This document shows positions 48,555 through 59,334 of a DNA stretch of 64,000 nt, piece after piece (the stretch's first letter is position 1; every line of letters begins with the position of its first letter). This stretch comes from Epichloe hybrida. Lineage: Eukaryota; Ascomycota; Sordariomycetes; Hypocreales; Clavicipitaceae. Made by a program: the position numbers and the translations under genes. The notes under the pieces are model-generated. The model searched no databases and had not been told where the DNA came from. It worked only from the letters and a program-made list of their open reading frames with translations. The DNA lies in contig JAFEKR010000005.1 in NCBI GenBank assembly GCA_019022495.1, positions 2,108,001-2,172,000 of the forward strand, given 5' to 3'.

Positions 48555-50456
48555 TGTGAGCGGCGATGACGGCTAAGCCTGCGCAGAAAAAAGGCTGCGG
48601 AAGCGATTATGGATAAGGACGAGAAACAAACAGATCGGACGGTCGCCGGAGCAGCTAATACCAGACAGTGAATACTAGCAAAGCTAAGAAATCACTGTGG
48701 CAGAGGTTTGGCAGGAGAACAAGACGGGAAAACACTTCAGTCAGTGGTCCAGCTCCCTACAGACCCTCTGAGCGCCTTGGGCCGTCACGTTGTCGAGGCG
48801 ACAGGGATCGTGGGCGATGCGGGCTCTACTATTGGTTGGATACTTTTATGGGATCCGCTCGTATTACACGAGCCTATGTACATGTACGGATTAGATAATG
48901 TTCTTTTATGAGATATCAATGATGATTTTTACCAAGAAAAAGTCATAGTGCCAGGCTTGGCTGAAATTTAAATTGAAAGGTCCTCTTGCTGCATCAAATA
49001 TTACCATGTTAGGCCATGCCGACGATGAAGAAGCAAAGTTCATGGCGGCGGTAGTGCGGAGCTTACTGGAAGCAGTAGAACGAACAGAAGAATGAGACAT
49101 TCCGTTTGACTTGTTCGCAAAGCCCTCTCTCAGGGTGATGGTGGTCTCTTCAGCCACAGACGCCCCGGCAGCATCTTCTATGGTTATGAGACGTGCAAAA
49201 TGGCAAAATGGGTCATGCGATCGATCGCGATAACCCGATAGCAGCAAGGGCGAGTACTCCGATTTGGCGCTGAAGTCATCAAGTGGAAGTGATTCATGAT
49301 TAGGAAAGTCCAAACATGACCAAGGTGCTTGCTCCCTTGAACATGCTGCTCGTTGCTGATACAGAGTCTTGACTCTGTATATAGGCAAATCTCCATTCAC
49401 GCCAACAATACCCTGTACGTCTTCTGTCACTGTTGTCGGGCATGTGGTTTCTCACTGGCATCGCGGGGTGACCCTGGACTATGAAACATGATAAAGAAAG
49501 CTTGTAGAAGCCGAAGGAGAGGTATCTAGCAGGGAATTATCAGTGGAATTAACTATGGTAGCTAAAATAGACCACTGCACGCTGTTTCAAACCCCCTCCC
49601 AGGGATTGCGACGAAGTCATCTATTGTTCATAAATTATACTGTTAACATGAGATAAGGCAAGATAAACCGCATTTGGCGTACGTCAGCCGTGAGAAGTAG
49701 CAATACTCAATCAAGCTGGAGTTGTGCCGGGCAAATTGTGCTGAAGTATGATTTCTGGCCACCTCACGCTAGAATTGTATTCCAATGCATAGAAATTCGC
49801 ATGTGCTAGTGTAATTAATCCTCTATGGTAACATTCTGCAGGTATCCGAGATGCAGCCAAAAGCGAGCTGAATTGAATTTGTGAGACATCTTAGCTGTGC
49901 TGGGCCATCGGGCGCCGTGGTGACGTGAGGGAGGCGTGGTCGTCGAGGACATCCCAGGGCGAGTGCCGTTGCCATGGTGACCAAGTCAACAATGACTGGG
50001 ATCATTACATTGAGCCAATTCCCACCCACGGCTGTCCATTCATGCTTGCATCCTGAGTCCACTTCACATAACTTCGTCGTTGCACCATATACAGCTTCGA
50101 ATAGCATTGGATCAAAACTTCATTGTCAAGAAAACCCCATCTTCAGGGACAGCATCTCGAGGGACCTCAGCTCTTTACGTTGACACTTTGTCCCTAGCCT
50201 GAACAAGGCTTCCTGTATAAAACAAAGAACACAAGGAATTGTGCCAAAGTCGACTTCGACTGAGCACAACAACACTTTTCTAGCCCGGCGCTCTGTGCTT
50301 GCGCTGCGTGAGGTAAGAAGTCGATGCGACAGAAGAATTGATCCCGAATATTGTAAAAAGACTAACACCATGTCCAGTTTCGGACCAAAACGGTTCCCAA
50401 TCGACAATTATTAACCGACGACAACTTCCAATATCCGGACTCCCTTGCAAATAAAT
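48555..50456. promoter_or_regulatory. 1.9 kb divergent promoter region, CBS/PB1 gene and Ace2/Swi5-like gene
   Basis: Lies between two divergent start codons. The last ~300 bp before the transcription factor gene look like a long leader. A 174-codon minus-strand frame at 48906-49430 has no recognisable domain or splice support and is not called. No other structure was recognised. Confidence 0.5.
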
Positions 50457-52878
50457 ATGCTGTCTAATCCGCCGACAAGTAGTCACGCCAGGCAGAGGCA
50501 ACATCGCCGCCAAATTTCGACACCCTCTGCTTTCGAAGGCGTGAATATCTCACAACTGCCCAATGCCAACAACAGACGACAAGCCATGGCTCACCGCCGT
50601 GGTCTCAGCCTGGATACCAGACGACACCAGACAACCCAGCAGACAGCACGGCAGGATCTCACCAAGGTAAGAATGAATACTAACATTACAGGATTAGCAA
50701 ATAATTCGCAGCATCACATTCTGCGAGAAGCGCAGCAGCAACGCATTCAAGCACGCCCGGGCCCCCAACAACTCCAATATGTCTCCATGGCATCGGATGA
50801 CAGTGAGAATTTCTTAATCTCGCCACATAGTACTCCCCAATCTCAGCGCTTTGATGCATCATGTTTCGATGATATGCCCGTTGAGTTCCCCTACGACGGT
50901 GGCCAATGGAACATGATTATGCAGAAGAATCATGAGAGTTTTGCCGATAACATGGCTGAGAGCAAGAACTTTGACCTCTATTCTAATGACAGTGCTCTCT
51001 CAACACCCACCTTCATGAATTTTCCAGACAGCCCTGCTGGTCAGGCTTGGTCAACATGTGACGACGCCGCCTCTCGGCGAAACCCAAGGCGAATCAGTAA
51101 TGGTATCATGGAGCGTGTAAGCAAATTTGAGCACATGGGCATGGGAGAACCCCAAAGACCTACCACGCCAATAAACCAGAATGAAAATAGTAAGCTACAA
51201 ATAACCCAATCACAACCGTGCTGGCACTTTTGCTAATATTTGCTACTCAGACTACTACCCCCCTACCCCAATGGATACTCCTCACGACCGCATGGCCAAG
51301 CAGGAATTACGTCGAGAAAGGTTTTCGCAAGAGTACGATGAATCAATGGAGGAAACTATTAGACCAAAACGCAACAACCGTTTGGGTCAAAAGGCACAGT
51401 CCAACTTTGCAGAAATGAGACAACTAGCCGAACAAAGGACTGCTGTGCCAAGTCCGCCAAGAACCAGTACAATCCCAGATGCCAAAACATTCAACAGTTT
51501 TCAAATGCATAACTCGGACTTCATGGATATGAACACATTACAAAATGAGTTTGTCAAAATCGAGGACCGAAGTGAAGCACTCAAGTGTGAAGCTGATGTC
51601 GCGCAATCCGCATCAGACTGTTCAAGGCGAGCATCACCTGATTCCCACGATGGCGGACATTTTGATGGAGCTGCCCTGGAGGGCAGACCAGTCCTTGAAC
51701 CTCCTCTACGCTCCGAGTCAGGTGACTCGTCTATGAGAACTTCGCCTCGTCGTCGAACGGAGTCTGTGGCTAGCATTGTCAGCGCTGCCAGCATCTCTGA
51801 TATTGTTATCGAGGAGACCCGCACAGATGCCGGCGTAACGGTTGAGGAGATTTCGCAGTTCATTCTCAGCCCAGAGGCTACAGATGGCAAGTGGACATGC
51901 TTATTTGAAGACTGTGGCAAGAAGTTTGGGAGGAAGGAGAACATCAAGTCACACGTTCAGACGCATCTTAACGATCGACAATATCAATGCCCCACATGTC
52001 AGAAGTGCTTTGTGCGCCAGCATGATCTCAAGAGGCATGCGAAAATCCACACGGGTGTCAAGCCATACCCTTGTGAGTGTGGCAACAGTTTTGCTCGCCA
52101 TGACGCTCTCACAAGACACCGCCAACGTGGAATGTGCATCGGCGCCTTTGATGGGGTAGTACGAAAAGTCGTGAAGCGCGGTCGACCGAGGAAAAATCGC
52201 CCTGACATGGAATCAAGAATGGACAAGTCTGCCAGGACAAGAAAGAAGAACATGTCCATCAGCTCTGTCTCTTCTCTATCTGGATACTCTGACAGCTCGG
52301 CAGCCAACTCTCCAGAAGACGACTTCAATATGGTTGACGAGATGATGGATTTGGAAATGGCCGGCAACAGAGCCCACGCAATGCCATCCATGTCAACAGC
52401 ACCAATGCCAGCTTTTGTACCCAGAAATGTCAACCATTCAGTTACGCCATCGGCTTCAGTGGTCATCGCACATTCATATGTTTCTCCAGAAACAATCATG
52501 GACAAGACACCGCCGCATCCAGCAACACCAGGCAAGGGCGTTATCGGCCAGTATAACACACCGCCTGAGCTATCTCAATCGTCTTCGCCTCCCCCAGGAC
52601 AGTTCTATGACTTGGATTCTAACCCTTCTGTGGCGGTAGACGAGCTGGCTGTCATGTCATCCACTGCTGGCTTGATGGGGGCGTCTGACATGAATGGAAC
52701 TTTGCCCATGGGTATGAGCGACCAAGACGACTTGCTCCTGCAATTCAGCCAGGACGAAGGCCTTGTACAGCTGGACCGTGATCCAAACATGCTCTTGCTG
52801 ACCAAGTTCGATGATCAGTTCGACGATACTGTTAGCATGTTTACGAACAATGATGACATGTTCTTCAGTAGCACATGA
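50457..52878 (+). CDS. C2H2 zinc-finger transcription factor, Ace2/Swi5 type
   Basis: Nuclear DNA-binding activator; relatives control septation, cell separation, conidiation and metal response genes. Two exons, 50457-51189 and 51251-52878 (786 residues). The intron has donor GTAAGC, branch GCTAAT and acceptor CTCAG; the join gives NQNENNYYPPTPMDTP. Three zinc fingers lie at about residues 461-535: CLFEDCGKKFGRKENIKSH, CPTCQKCFVRQHDLKRHAKI and a shorter CECGNSFARHDALTRHRQRG ending in a Cys in place of the last His. This two-plus-one arrangement is that of Ace2/Swi5. A basic patch follows (VKRGRPRKNRP), a likely nuclear localisation signal. Flanks are Ser/Pro/Gln-rich. The start is the first ATG of the frame (MLSNPPTSSHARQRQHRRQ). 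An intron-like in-frame segment at 50667-50711 is described in findings. Confidence 0.88.
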
Positions 52879-53871
52879 TGCTTTGCGACTCGTGTTGTGC
52901 CCTGGTACATTCTGTTACATATCTCCGGTACCTGAAAAGTATGAGATTACGTTTCTCTGTGTACGAATAGGCTTCCTGGGTACGGTATCCCGAATTCGCC
53001 GGCGATTTCCGCCATTGATATTTTCTGCGATTCGTTTCAAATGTAACAACGGACTAATAATGTGGATGCTTCCTACGCTAAACCATGTATAATAATGGGA
53101 TTGACCCAGGGACTGGGCCGACGGAGTGTCTTTTTCGATGCAGGGCGAGCGGTTTTTATGTTTATCGTTGTATGAACAAGGCTTCAAAGCGGCTTCGGCG
53201 GCTTCGAACCGATCGGCTTGCGTTCGCTGCTGGAGTAATGACCTAAAAATACTTTGGAAGTGAAGGTAGAATATGAATCGACCTACATTGGAAAACAAGT
53301 ACTTTTTCTTTTAGTGCAATAGGTGGGGATCTAGATGAATTTGCAGGACGGAAGCACGGAGCTTTTAGCATTTGGGTACTGTAGTACACCATGTTGCTGT
53401 AAGCGTTCAGTCGTTCCACATCGTGCAATTGATCGGCTGTACAAGCGATCAAAGCAGCACAATATGGCGTCACCGACCTTGGCTGGCTGTCTCCGTTCGT
53501 CACTAGTTCTTCGGGCCGATGACATCGCATGTATAGTGACTGACGTTCAAATTGTCTTTGGGACTATTAAGCATGTCCCAGATGAAAAACGCAAAGACGG
53601 AAGGAGATCTATTGAAGAACTGCCTGCATGAGATGCTAACATGTGAAATGGACGTGGCTGGCCTACTACTACTATTACCCCTCGCAGAGAGCTTCAATAG
53701 CGACGGTCGCCTCTCACCGCTTTGATCTCACGGGCAGAAAAAAGTGACCACAATCCAGCCCACCACGATTTCGTGCGGGTCGCCGCCTGCCAGCTCGCGA
53801 AATCACCGTTTATAACGACCGTCGCCGCACGACGACACGAATCGATCCCAAGTGAGCTCCATAACTTCAAC
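52879..53871. other. Intergenic region between the Ace2/Swi5-like gene and cct6
   Basis: 993 bp with the 3' untranslated region of the factor gene and the cct6 promoter. Frames on both strands are short and lack coding character. Nothing else recognised. Confidence 0.55.
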
Positions 53872-55850
53872 ATGTCGGCCGCGCAGCTTCTTAATCCCAA
53901 GGCTGAGTCCCGCGTACGTTATCAATTTATTCATAATAAGCCTTCCCTGATATCGGCGTCCCGTAGAAGGGTGTGCTAACTCTTGTCACTAGAGAAGAGG
54001 CGAAGCTCTGAAGGTCAACATCAATGCTGGTATTGGTTTACAGGATGTTCTCAAGTCCAACCTTGGCCCTCTGGGCACAATAAAGATGTAAGCATTCTCA
54101 TGTTTTGTTGTCACGGTTAATTTTTGACTGACTGCTTCGCTTAGGCTCGTTGACGGAGCTGGACAGGTACGGTTAAGACGGGCTCCTGCTACCCCTCATG
54201 GGAATTACAGTGAAGCTGATTATCCTTTGCCACAGGTCAAACTCACAAAGGATGGCAACATTCTCCTGCGAGAGATGCAAATTCAGAACCCTACCGCCGT
54301 TATGATTGCCCGTGCTGCAACTGCCCAGGACGATATATGTGGCGATGGCACCACATCCGTTGTGCTCCTGGTCGGTGAACTGCTGAAGCAGGCCGATCGA
54401 TTTATTTCAGAAGGACTGCATCCCCGTGTTATTACTGATGGCTTTGAAATTGCCAAAGCCGAAGCTTTGAAAGTCAGTTGACGTTCTCCGTGGCATTCCC
54501 CACTCATTGTGTCATATCCTAATATTTTCCTCTGCTCCGTAGTTTCTCGACAGCTTCAAGCTCGCCAAGGAGGTCGATCGAGAGCTTCTCCTCAATGTCG
54601 CTCGCACCTCTCTGACCACCAAGCTGAACTCGACATTAGCGAAGAAATTGACGCCCGCCATTGTCGATGCGGTTCTCGCCATTTACCAGGCTCCCGCTAA
54701 ACCCGATCTGCACATGGTTGAGATTATGAAGATGCAGCATCGTACCGCCGCCGATACACAGCTTATTCGTGGTCTTGCATTGGACCATGGTGCTCGCCAT
54801 CCCGATATGCCCAAGAGACTCGAAAACTGCTACATTCTGACCATGAACGTTGGCCTAGAGTACGAGAAGACGGAGGTCAACTCGAGCTTTTTCTACTCAA
54901 GTGCTGACCAGCGAGACAAGCTGGTAGAGAGCGAGCGCCGGTTCATCGACGCCAAGTTGAAAAAAATTGTTGAATTGAAGAAGGAGCTTTGCGGCACTGA
55001 TGGCAAGAAAAACTTTGTCATCATCAATCAGAAGGGCATTGACCCACTGTCTCTTGATGTCCTGGCCAAGAATGGCATCCTCGCTCTTCGCCGTGCTAAG
55101 CGGAGAAACATGGAGCGACTTCAGTTGGTATGCGGTGGTGTCGCTCAAAACAGCGTCGAAGATCTGACCGCTGATGTTCTTGGTTGGGCCGGCCTTGTAT
55201 ATGAGCAGACGCTGGGCGAGGAGAAGTACACCTTCATCGAAGAGGTCAAGGATCCCAAGTCTGTGACGCTCATGATCAAGGGACCCAACCAACATACCAT
55301 CTCCCAAGTAACTGATGCGATCAGAGATGGTTTGAGAAGTGTTTACAACATGATTGTTGATAAGAGCGTCGTTCCTGGCGCCGGAGCTTTCCAAGTAGCC
55401 TGTGCCAGACACCTCAAAAGCGACAAGTTCAAGAACTCTTTTAAAGGCAAGGCTAAGTTTGGTGTCGATGCCTTTGCTGACGCCCTGCTCATCATTCCCA
55501 AGACCCTGGCGGCCAACGCTGGACATGATGTTCAGGATGCTCGTAAGTATTACGAATTTTGTATTGATTGTGGCGGGAACTAATGCTAATATATTGGGTT
55601 TTCAGTTACTAAGATGGAAGACGAGTTCAGCGAGGGTGATGTAGTTGGTCTGAACTTGGAGACTGGAGAGCCTATGGACCCCGAGCTGGAAGGTGTATTT
55701 GATTCTTTCCGTGTGCTGAGAAACTGCATAGCCTCCAGCTCCGGCATCGCATCGAATCTCTTGTTGTGTGATGAATTGCTGAAGGCTCGACAGATGGGAC
55801 GAGCAGCAGGACCTGGACCTGGAATGGACGGCCCAGATGACCACATGTAA
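53872..55850 (+). CDS. cct6: T-complex protein 1 subunit zeta (CCT6)
   Basis: Subunit of the same cytosolic TRiC/CCT chaperonin as CCT7. Six exons: 53872-53913, 53993-54087, 54145-54166, 54236-54472, 54543-55542, 55606-55850 (546 residues, normal length). The start [14 protein letters not shown] is that of zeta subunits, and the ATPase motifs are [33 protein letters not shown] (about 87-102) and [13 protein letters not shown]. The third exon is only 22 nt and encodes part of MLVDGAGQ; both flanking introns have canonical sites. The C-terminus is [20 protein letters not shown]. All phases close correctly. Confidence 0.96.
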
Positions 55851-56286
55851 ATTTCATACCAGGACAGATGAGTGGTAGAATGAAAAGTTTCATGGGACTC
55901 AACAGTCAATTGCCTGCCTCGAGGACTGTATAATGTGTTATCTGGCACAGAGGATTATCACAATGGTATTTGAGCGGTTCGCGAAGCCTAATATCTAGTA
56001 TTAAGAGTTTATCTTCCCTTAGCACGCTTCTCTAACTGACTATAAGAAGGTCTTTTCTAGCGGTTCGCGAAAAAAAGAAGAAAAAAAAGCATTGGCGTCC
56101 GTATTTACGACACTGAATTTTAGTGCTCTCCTGCCCATTCTGCACTAAGCCCCGCGCTGTTTTCAGCAGATCATTTCCTTTTGCTGTCGGGCATCACCCC
56201 TCCACCCAATTTTTTTTTTGTTAACCCCACCATCAGAGTGTCAATAACTTACTTGCCTTACGAATGAAACACACAATCTTGAGGCC
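55851..56286. other. Intergenic spacer, cct6 to tsr4
   Basis: 436 bp with the cct6 3' untranslated region and tsr4 promoter. It includes an A-rich run near 56070-56090 and a T9 run near 56211-56220. No gene. Confidence 0.55.
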
Positions 56287-57567
56287 ATGGCTTCATACGA
56301 CTCAGATTCCTCAGAAGGAGAATTTACGGAGACTAACGTTCTCCTGGGATACGCTTCAAGGGACGACGAAAATGAGACTATAAGCAAATTGGGCGGCAGA
56401 CCTGTACGTGCTTTCTAGCCCTACCCGACCAGAAAGCTTGTTCATGCCTTCACCCCCCCCCCCCGTTTACGACTGAACTGACATTTTCACGACGAAAAGG
56501 ATTGGCTAGACGCTGAAAAACCGCCCTCTGCAGCCTTTGCTCGTTGCAAAGCCTGCAACGATCTAATGGCTCTCATCTTACAACTCAATGCCGAATTGCC
56601 AGAGAGATTTCCAGGACACGATCGTCGATTATATGTATTCGCTTGCAAGCGTGAATCTTGCCGTCGCAAAGCTGGTAGCATCAGGGCCCTTCGAGGCGTG
56701 AGAGTGTGGGGCAAGGATGAATCCGCGGTAACGCAAGAAGTAGGAGCTGCGCCGAAACAAGAGGAAACCAAAACGAAAAATGATGGCCCGGGATTAGGCG
56801 ATGCTCTATTTGGGGGAAAGGGTCTCGGCGGAGGTGCTTCACTAGCGGGCGCGAATCCGTTCTCCAGCAACACGAACCCATTCAGTGCTTCATCATCTAA
56901 AATTCCACCTAGCCCCGCCAGATCCCACGAGGCTGAGCGAGAAAATTCTCCGGAGTTGAGCAAGACATTTGCAGAGACGCTCTCTCTCAACACCACGCCC
57001 ACGAGCCTCGTTCCGCCTCCTGAACCATGGCCAGAGAGCTCATCTCAGCCCAAACCTTATCCAACTCTGTATATTTCTGAAGCTGACTACGAGACTCTTG
57101 ACCCAACGCCAACCAAGATCCCGGAGAACGCCCAGATTGAGGACGCTGATGCGCCGGAGACAGTGTCGGCCCTCGATAAAGAAGCGTTCGAGTCATCGAT
57201 GGATGCGACCTTTCAGAAATTTGCGGATCGTCTAGCCCAGAACCCGGGTCAGGTAATTCGGTATGAGTTCGGGGGCATCCCGCTACTGTACTCGAAGACG
57301 GATGCCGTTGGTGACAAGCTCAGCAAGGGCTCCATGCCGGGATGCCCAAACTGTGGCGGCAGGAGGACGTTCGAAGTCCAGCTTACGCCTAATGCTATTG
57401 CCGAGCTGGAAGCAGATGATATGAGCTTGGAGGGGATGGAATGGGGAACTATTATCGTATGTGTCTGTGAGAAAGATTGTGTGCCTACACATGTTACTCA
57501 CGATGAAACGGGGTATCTGGAAGAATGGGCGGGAGTACAATGGGAGGAGTTAACCAAGCAGAAATAG
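56287..57567 (+). CDS. tsr4: PDCD2/Tsr4-family ribosome assembly chaperone
   Basis: Cytoplasmic protein needed for 40S subunit maturation; Tsr4 is known as a dedicated chaperone of ribosomal protein uS5. Two exons, 56287-56403 and 56500-57567, both phase 0 (394 residues). The N-terminal TYPP-like part starts MASYDSDSSEGEF, with LLGYAS, then KLGGRP-DWLD across the splice, and the zinc-binding cysteine pairs CKACNDLM and CKRESCRRKAGS. The C-terminal PDCD2_C domain has FQKFADRLAQNPGQVIRYEF, GCPNCGGRRTFEVQL, WGTIIVCVCEKDC and EEWAGVQWEE, ending LTKQK. The middle is a Gly/Ser/Pro-rich linker. The intron contains a C12 run. Confidence 0.94.
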
Positions 57568-57956
57568 ACGACAGCCACAGACAAACATCATGGAATAGAC
57601 ATGTAGAGACCATGAGTTTGCCGCTTGCACTCTCAAATCGTTACAAGTCGGACAGCACATCAAGGGGTGACCTAATACATCCGCGTTCTATGCTGACTCT
57701 AGATCTTAATACCGCTATTTCAATAAAATGTCCGATTAAACGCCTTGATGGGAAATTTCTCCATTTCATTTCCGTTTGAAGAGTTTCCTCCCTTTGATGA
57801 TACCTCATGCCGGCCTGTTCTCTGCACACGCACAGACAATGGGCTCATCTTGTGATTTCCATCATAAACCATAAAGTCGATCTTCTCCCACTCCTTCTCC
57901 GTCCGTTATGAAAGAAGGGGGTCGTCGCCAGTAGAAAAAGACGATTCTTGCGATTT
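57568..57956. other. Convergent intergenic spacer
   Basis: 389 bp between the 3' ends of tsr4 and the eIF3k gene. Untranslated sequence only; nothing recognised. Confidence 0.6.
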
Positions 57957-58924
57957 TCATACAGTCTCTTCCCATGATCGTCGAATAACTCTTGAGAACT
58001 GCTCGACGTGTACATCCTCACGTATCTCGGCCTTCTTTGCCTCGTTGTCAGGGTTAGAGGGGATCTTAATGTTTCCCTCTTCATCGACAGTCCAACCAGC
58101 GACTTGCGTGACAAATTTGCGTGCGGCGTCCTCTTTCATACCGAGCCATGACTGCAGATGGGAGAGCTTGAGCTCTCTAAAAGCCTGGGAGACGAGTCGG
58201 GCGATGGTATGGCGAACAGTGTCTTCGAAGCCTGAAATATCGGCGATCAGGTCGGCGCACAAATCATCGCCGTCAACAGAGGCCCAGAACTGAGCGTACT
58301 GGGAGCCCTCGAGCTGGGAGTTGAGCGAGCGTAATTTGGCAAGAGCCTCCGCGAGCTCGCCGGTCGAGGCGGCGGAGGGATTAATGAGGTGGAGGGCGAG
58401 GGAGAACTGCGGTGAGGGGAACAGGGCCATGGCCTTGACGAGGATATTTGTGACAACTTCATCCTTTAATCGATCGGGGTTCAGCTGGTACCTAAAGTTG
58501 TGGACAAAACAAATTAGTCAGTCATAGATGCTTCAAAAAATTATACGAGGAAGAACATCGGTCTATTTGTAGTTTGATTTGGGAGGCAGGGTCGGATGAA
58601 GCTAATGAGTTGACTTCAGGTGCGCAAGGTTGATTGGACCTCGTCACTGTCAGGCAATAGGAAAAGTGGACAAAAGAACATCATCAAGCTGCCAAGAAAC
58701 CAAAAGAATGCGCAACGCGAAATATAATAAGACGATTTAATTAAAATGAGGTCGACTCACAACTTTAACAGCGTTCGATTGGCGTTGGAGTCGCAAAACT
58801 TTTCCTCGCATTGCTCCTGGAGATAAGTCTCGAGGGTACCAACGGCCTCAGGGTTGTAGCGCTCAAGGCCGTTAATGATATTGGTAATGTATTCAGGCCG
58901 CTCAGGCGGGTCTTCGCCGTTCAT
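57957..58924 (-). CDS. eif3k: Eukaryotic translation initiation factor 3 subunit K
   Basis: Non-core subunit of the eIF3 complex on the 40S ribosomal subunit. Two exons on the minus strand: 58924-58761 and 58491-57957, separated by a long 269-bp intron (donor GTGAGT, acceptor TTTAG), giving 232 residues, the usual eIF3k size. It begins MNGEDPPERPEYITNIINGL, and the join gives NRTLLKLYQLNPDRLKDEVV. The N-terminal helical repeat contains TNILVKAMALFPSPQFSLAL; the winged-helix part has LKLSHLQSWLGMKEDAARKF and GWTVDEEGNIKIPSNPDNEA. It is divergent from DNA ligase I with 410 bp between start codons. Confidence 0.93.
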
Positions 58925-59334
58925 TTTGTCGGTGTTCGAGGGGTGAATGGTGAGGGAGGTGTACTTGTGGAAAGAGGATCGTGATGGTGGGGTAGAGGGA
59001 AGTTTTCGACGGTTTGTGTGGTGGAGGTCGCTTGTGCGCGCCAAAGGGGGGGCTTTCATGTTCCGTCGCCGGCAATAATGAATTATGTAATCCTTAGAAA
59101 GCTCGTCGCGTGCTCTCGCGTCCAAAAGCGTCATACATTGGCATATGCATGTGCACCTTCCTGCGCTCAATGCCAAGGACTGAAGTAAAAACTCAAAGGA
59201 GTGTGCATAGTCAACACGAAATGATGAGAGGTCTGGCTTGATATAGGAAGCATCCTAATTCAATCAGTGCCTTGCTCAATTGGGTCGAATACTGCCCTCT
59301 TGAAGCTGGGCTTCGGATGCTGTATACCAACATA
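58925..59334. promoter_or_regulatory. Shared divergent promoter, eIF3k and DNA ligase I
   Basis: 410 bp between two divergent starts. The minus-strand leader of eIF3k is pyrimidine-rich. Near 59155-59160 sits no clear MCB-type ACGCGT; one GACGCGAG-like half site occurs at about 59110. No confident factor site. Confidence 0.5.

Noticed and set aside
48906..49430. 174-codon minus-strand frame in the promoter region of the Ace2/Swi5-like gene
   Set aside because: No domain, no splice context, mixed composition and position inside a divergent promoter; chance frames of this size occur in a 1.9 kb gap.
50667..50691. 25-nt GT...AG segment with TACTAAC in the Ace2/Swi5-like gene
   Set aside because: Too short for spliceosomal removal in fungi and its removal gives an immediate stop; only the 45-nt version to 50711 is kept as a candidate.
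58925..59334. Cell-cycle MCB site in the DNA ligase promoter
   Set aside because: No exact ACGCGT seen; only weak half-site resemblance.
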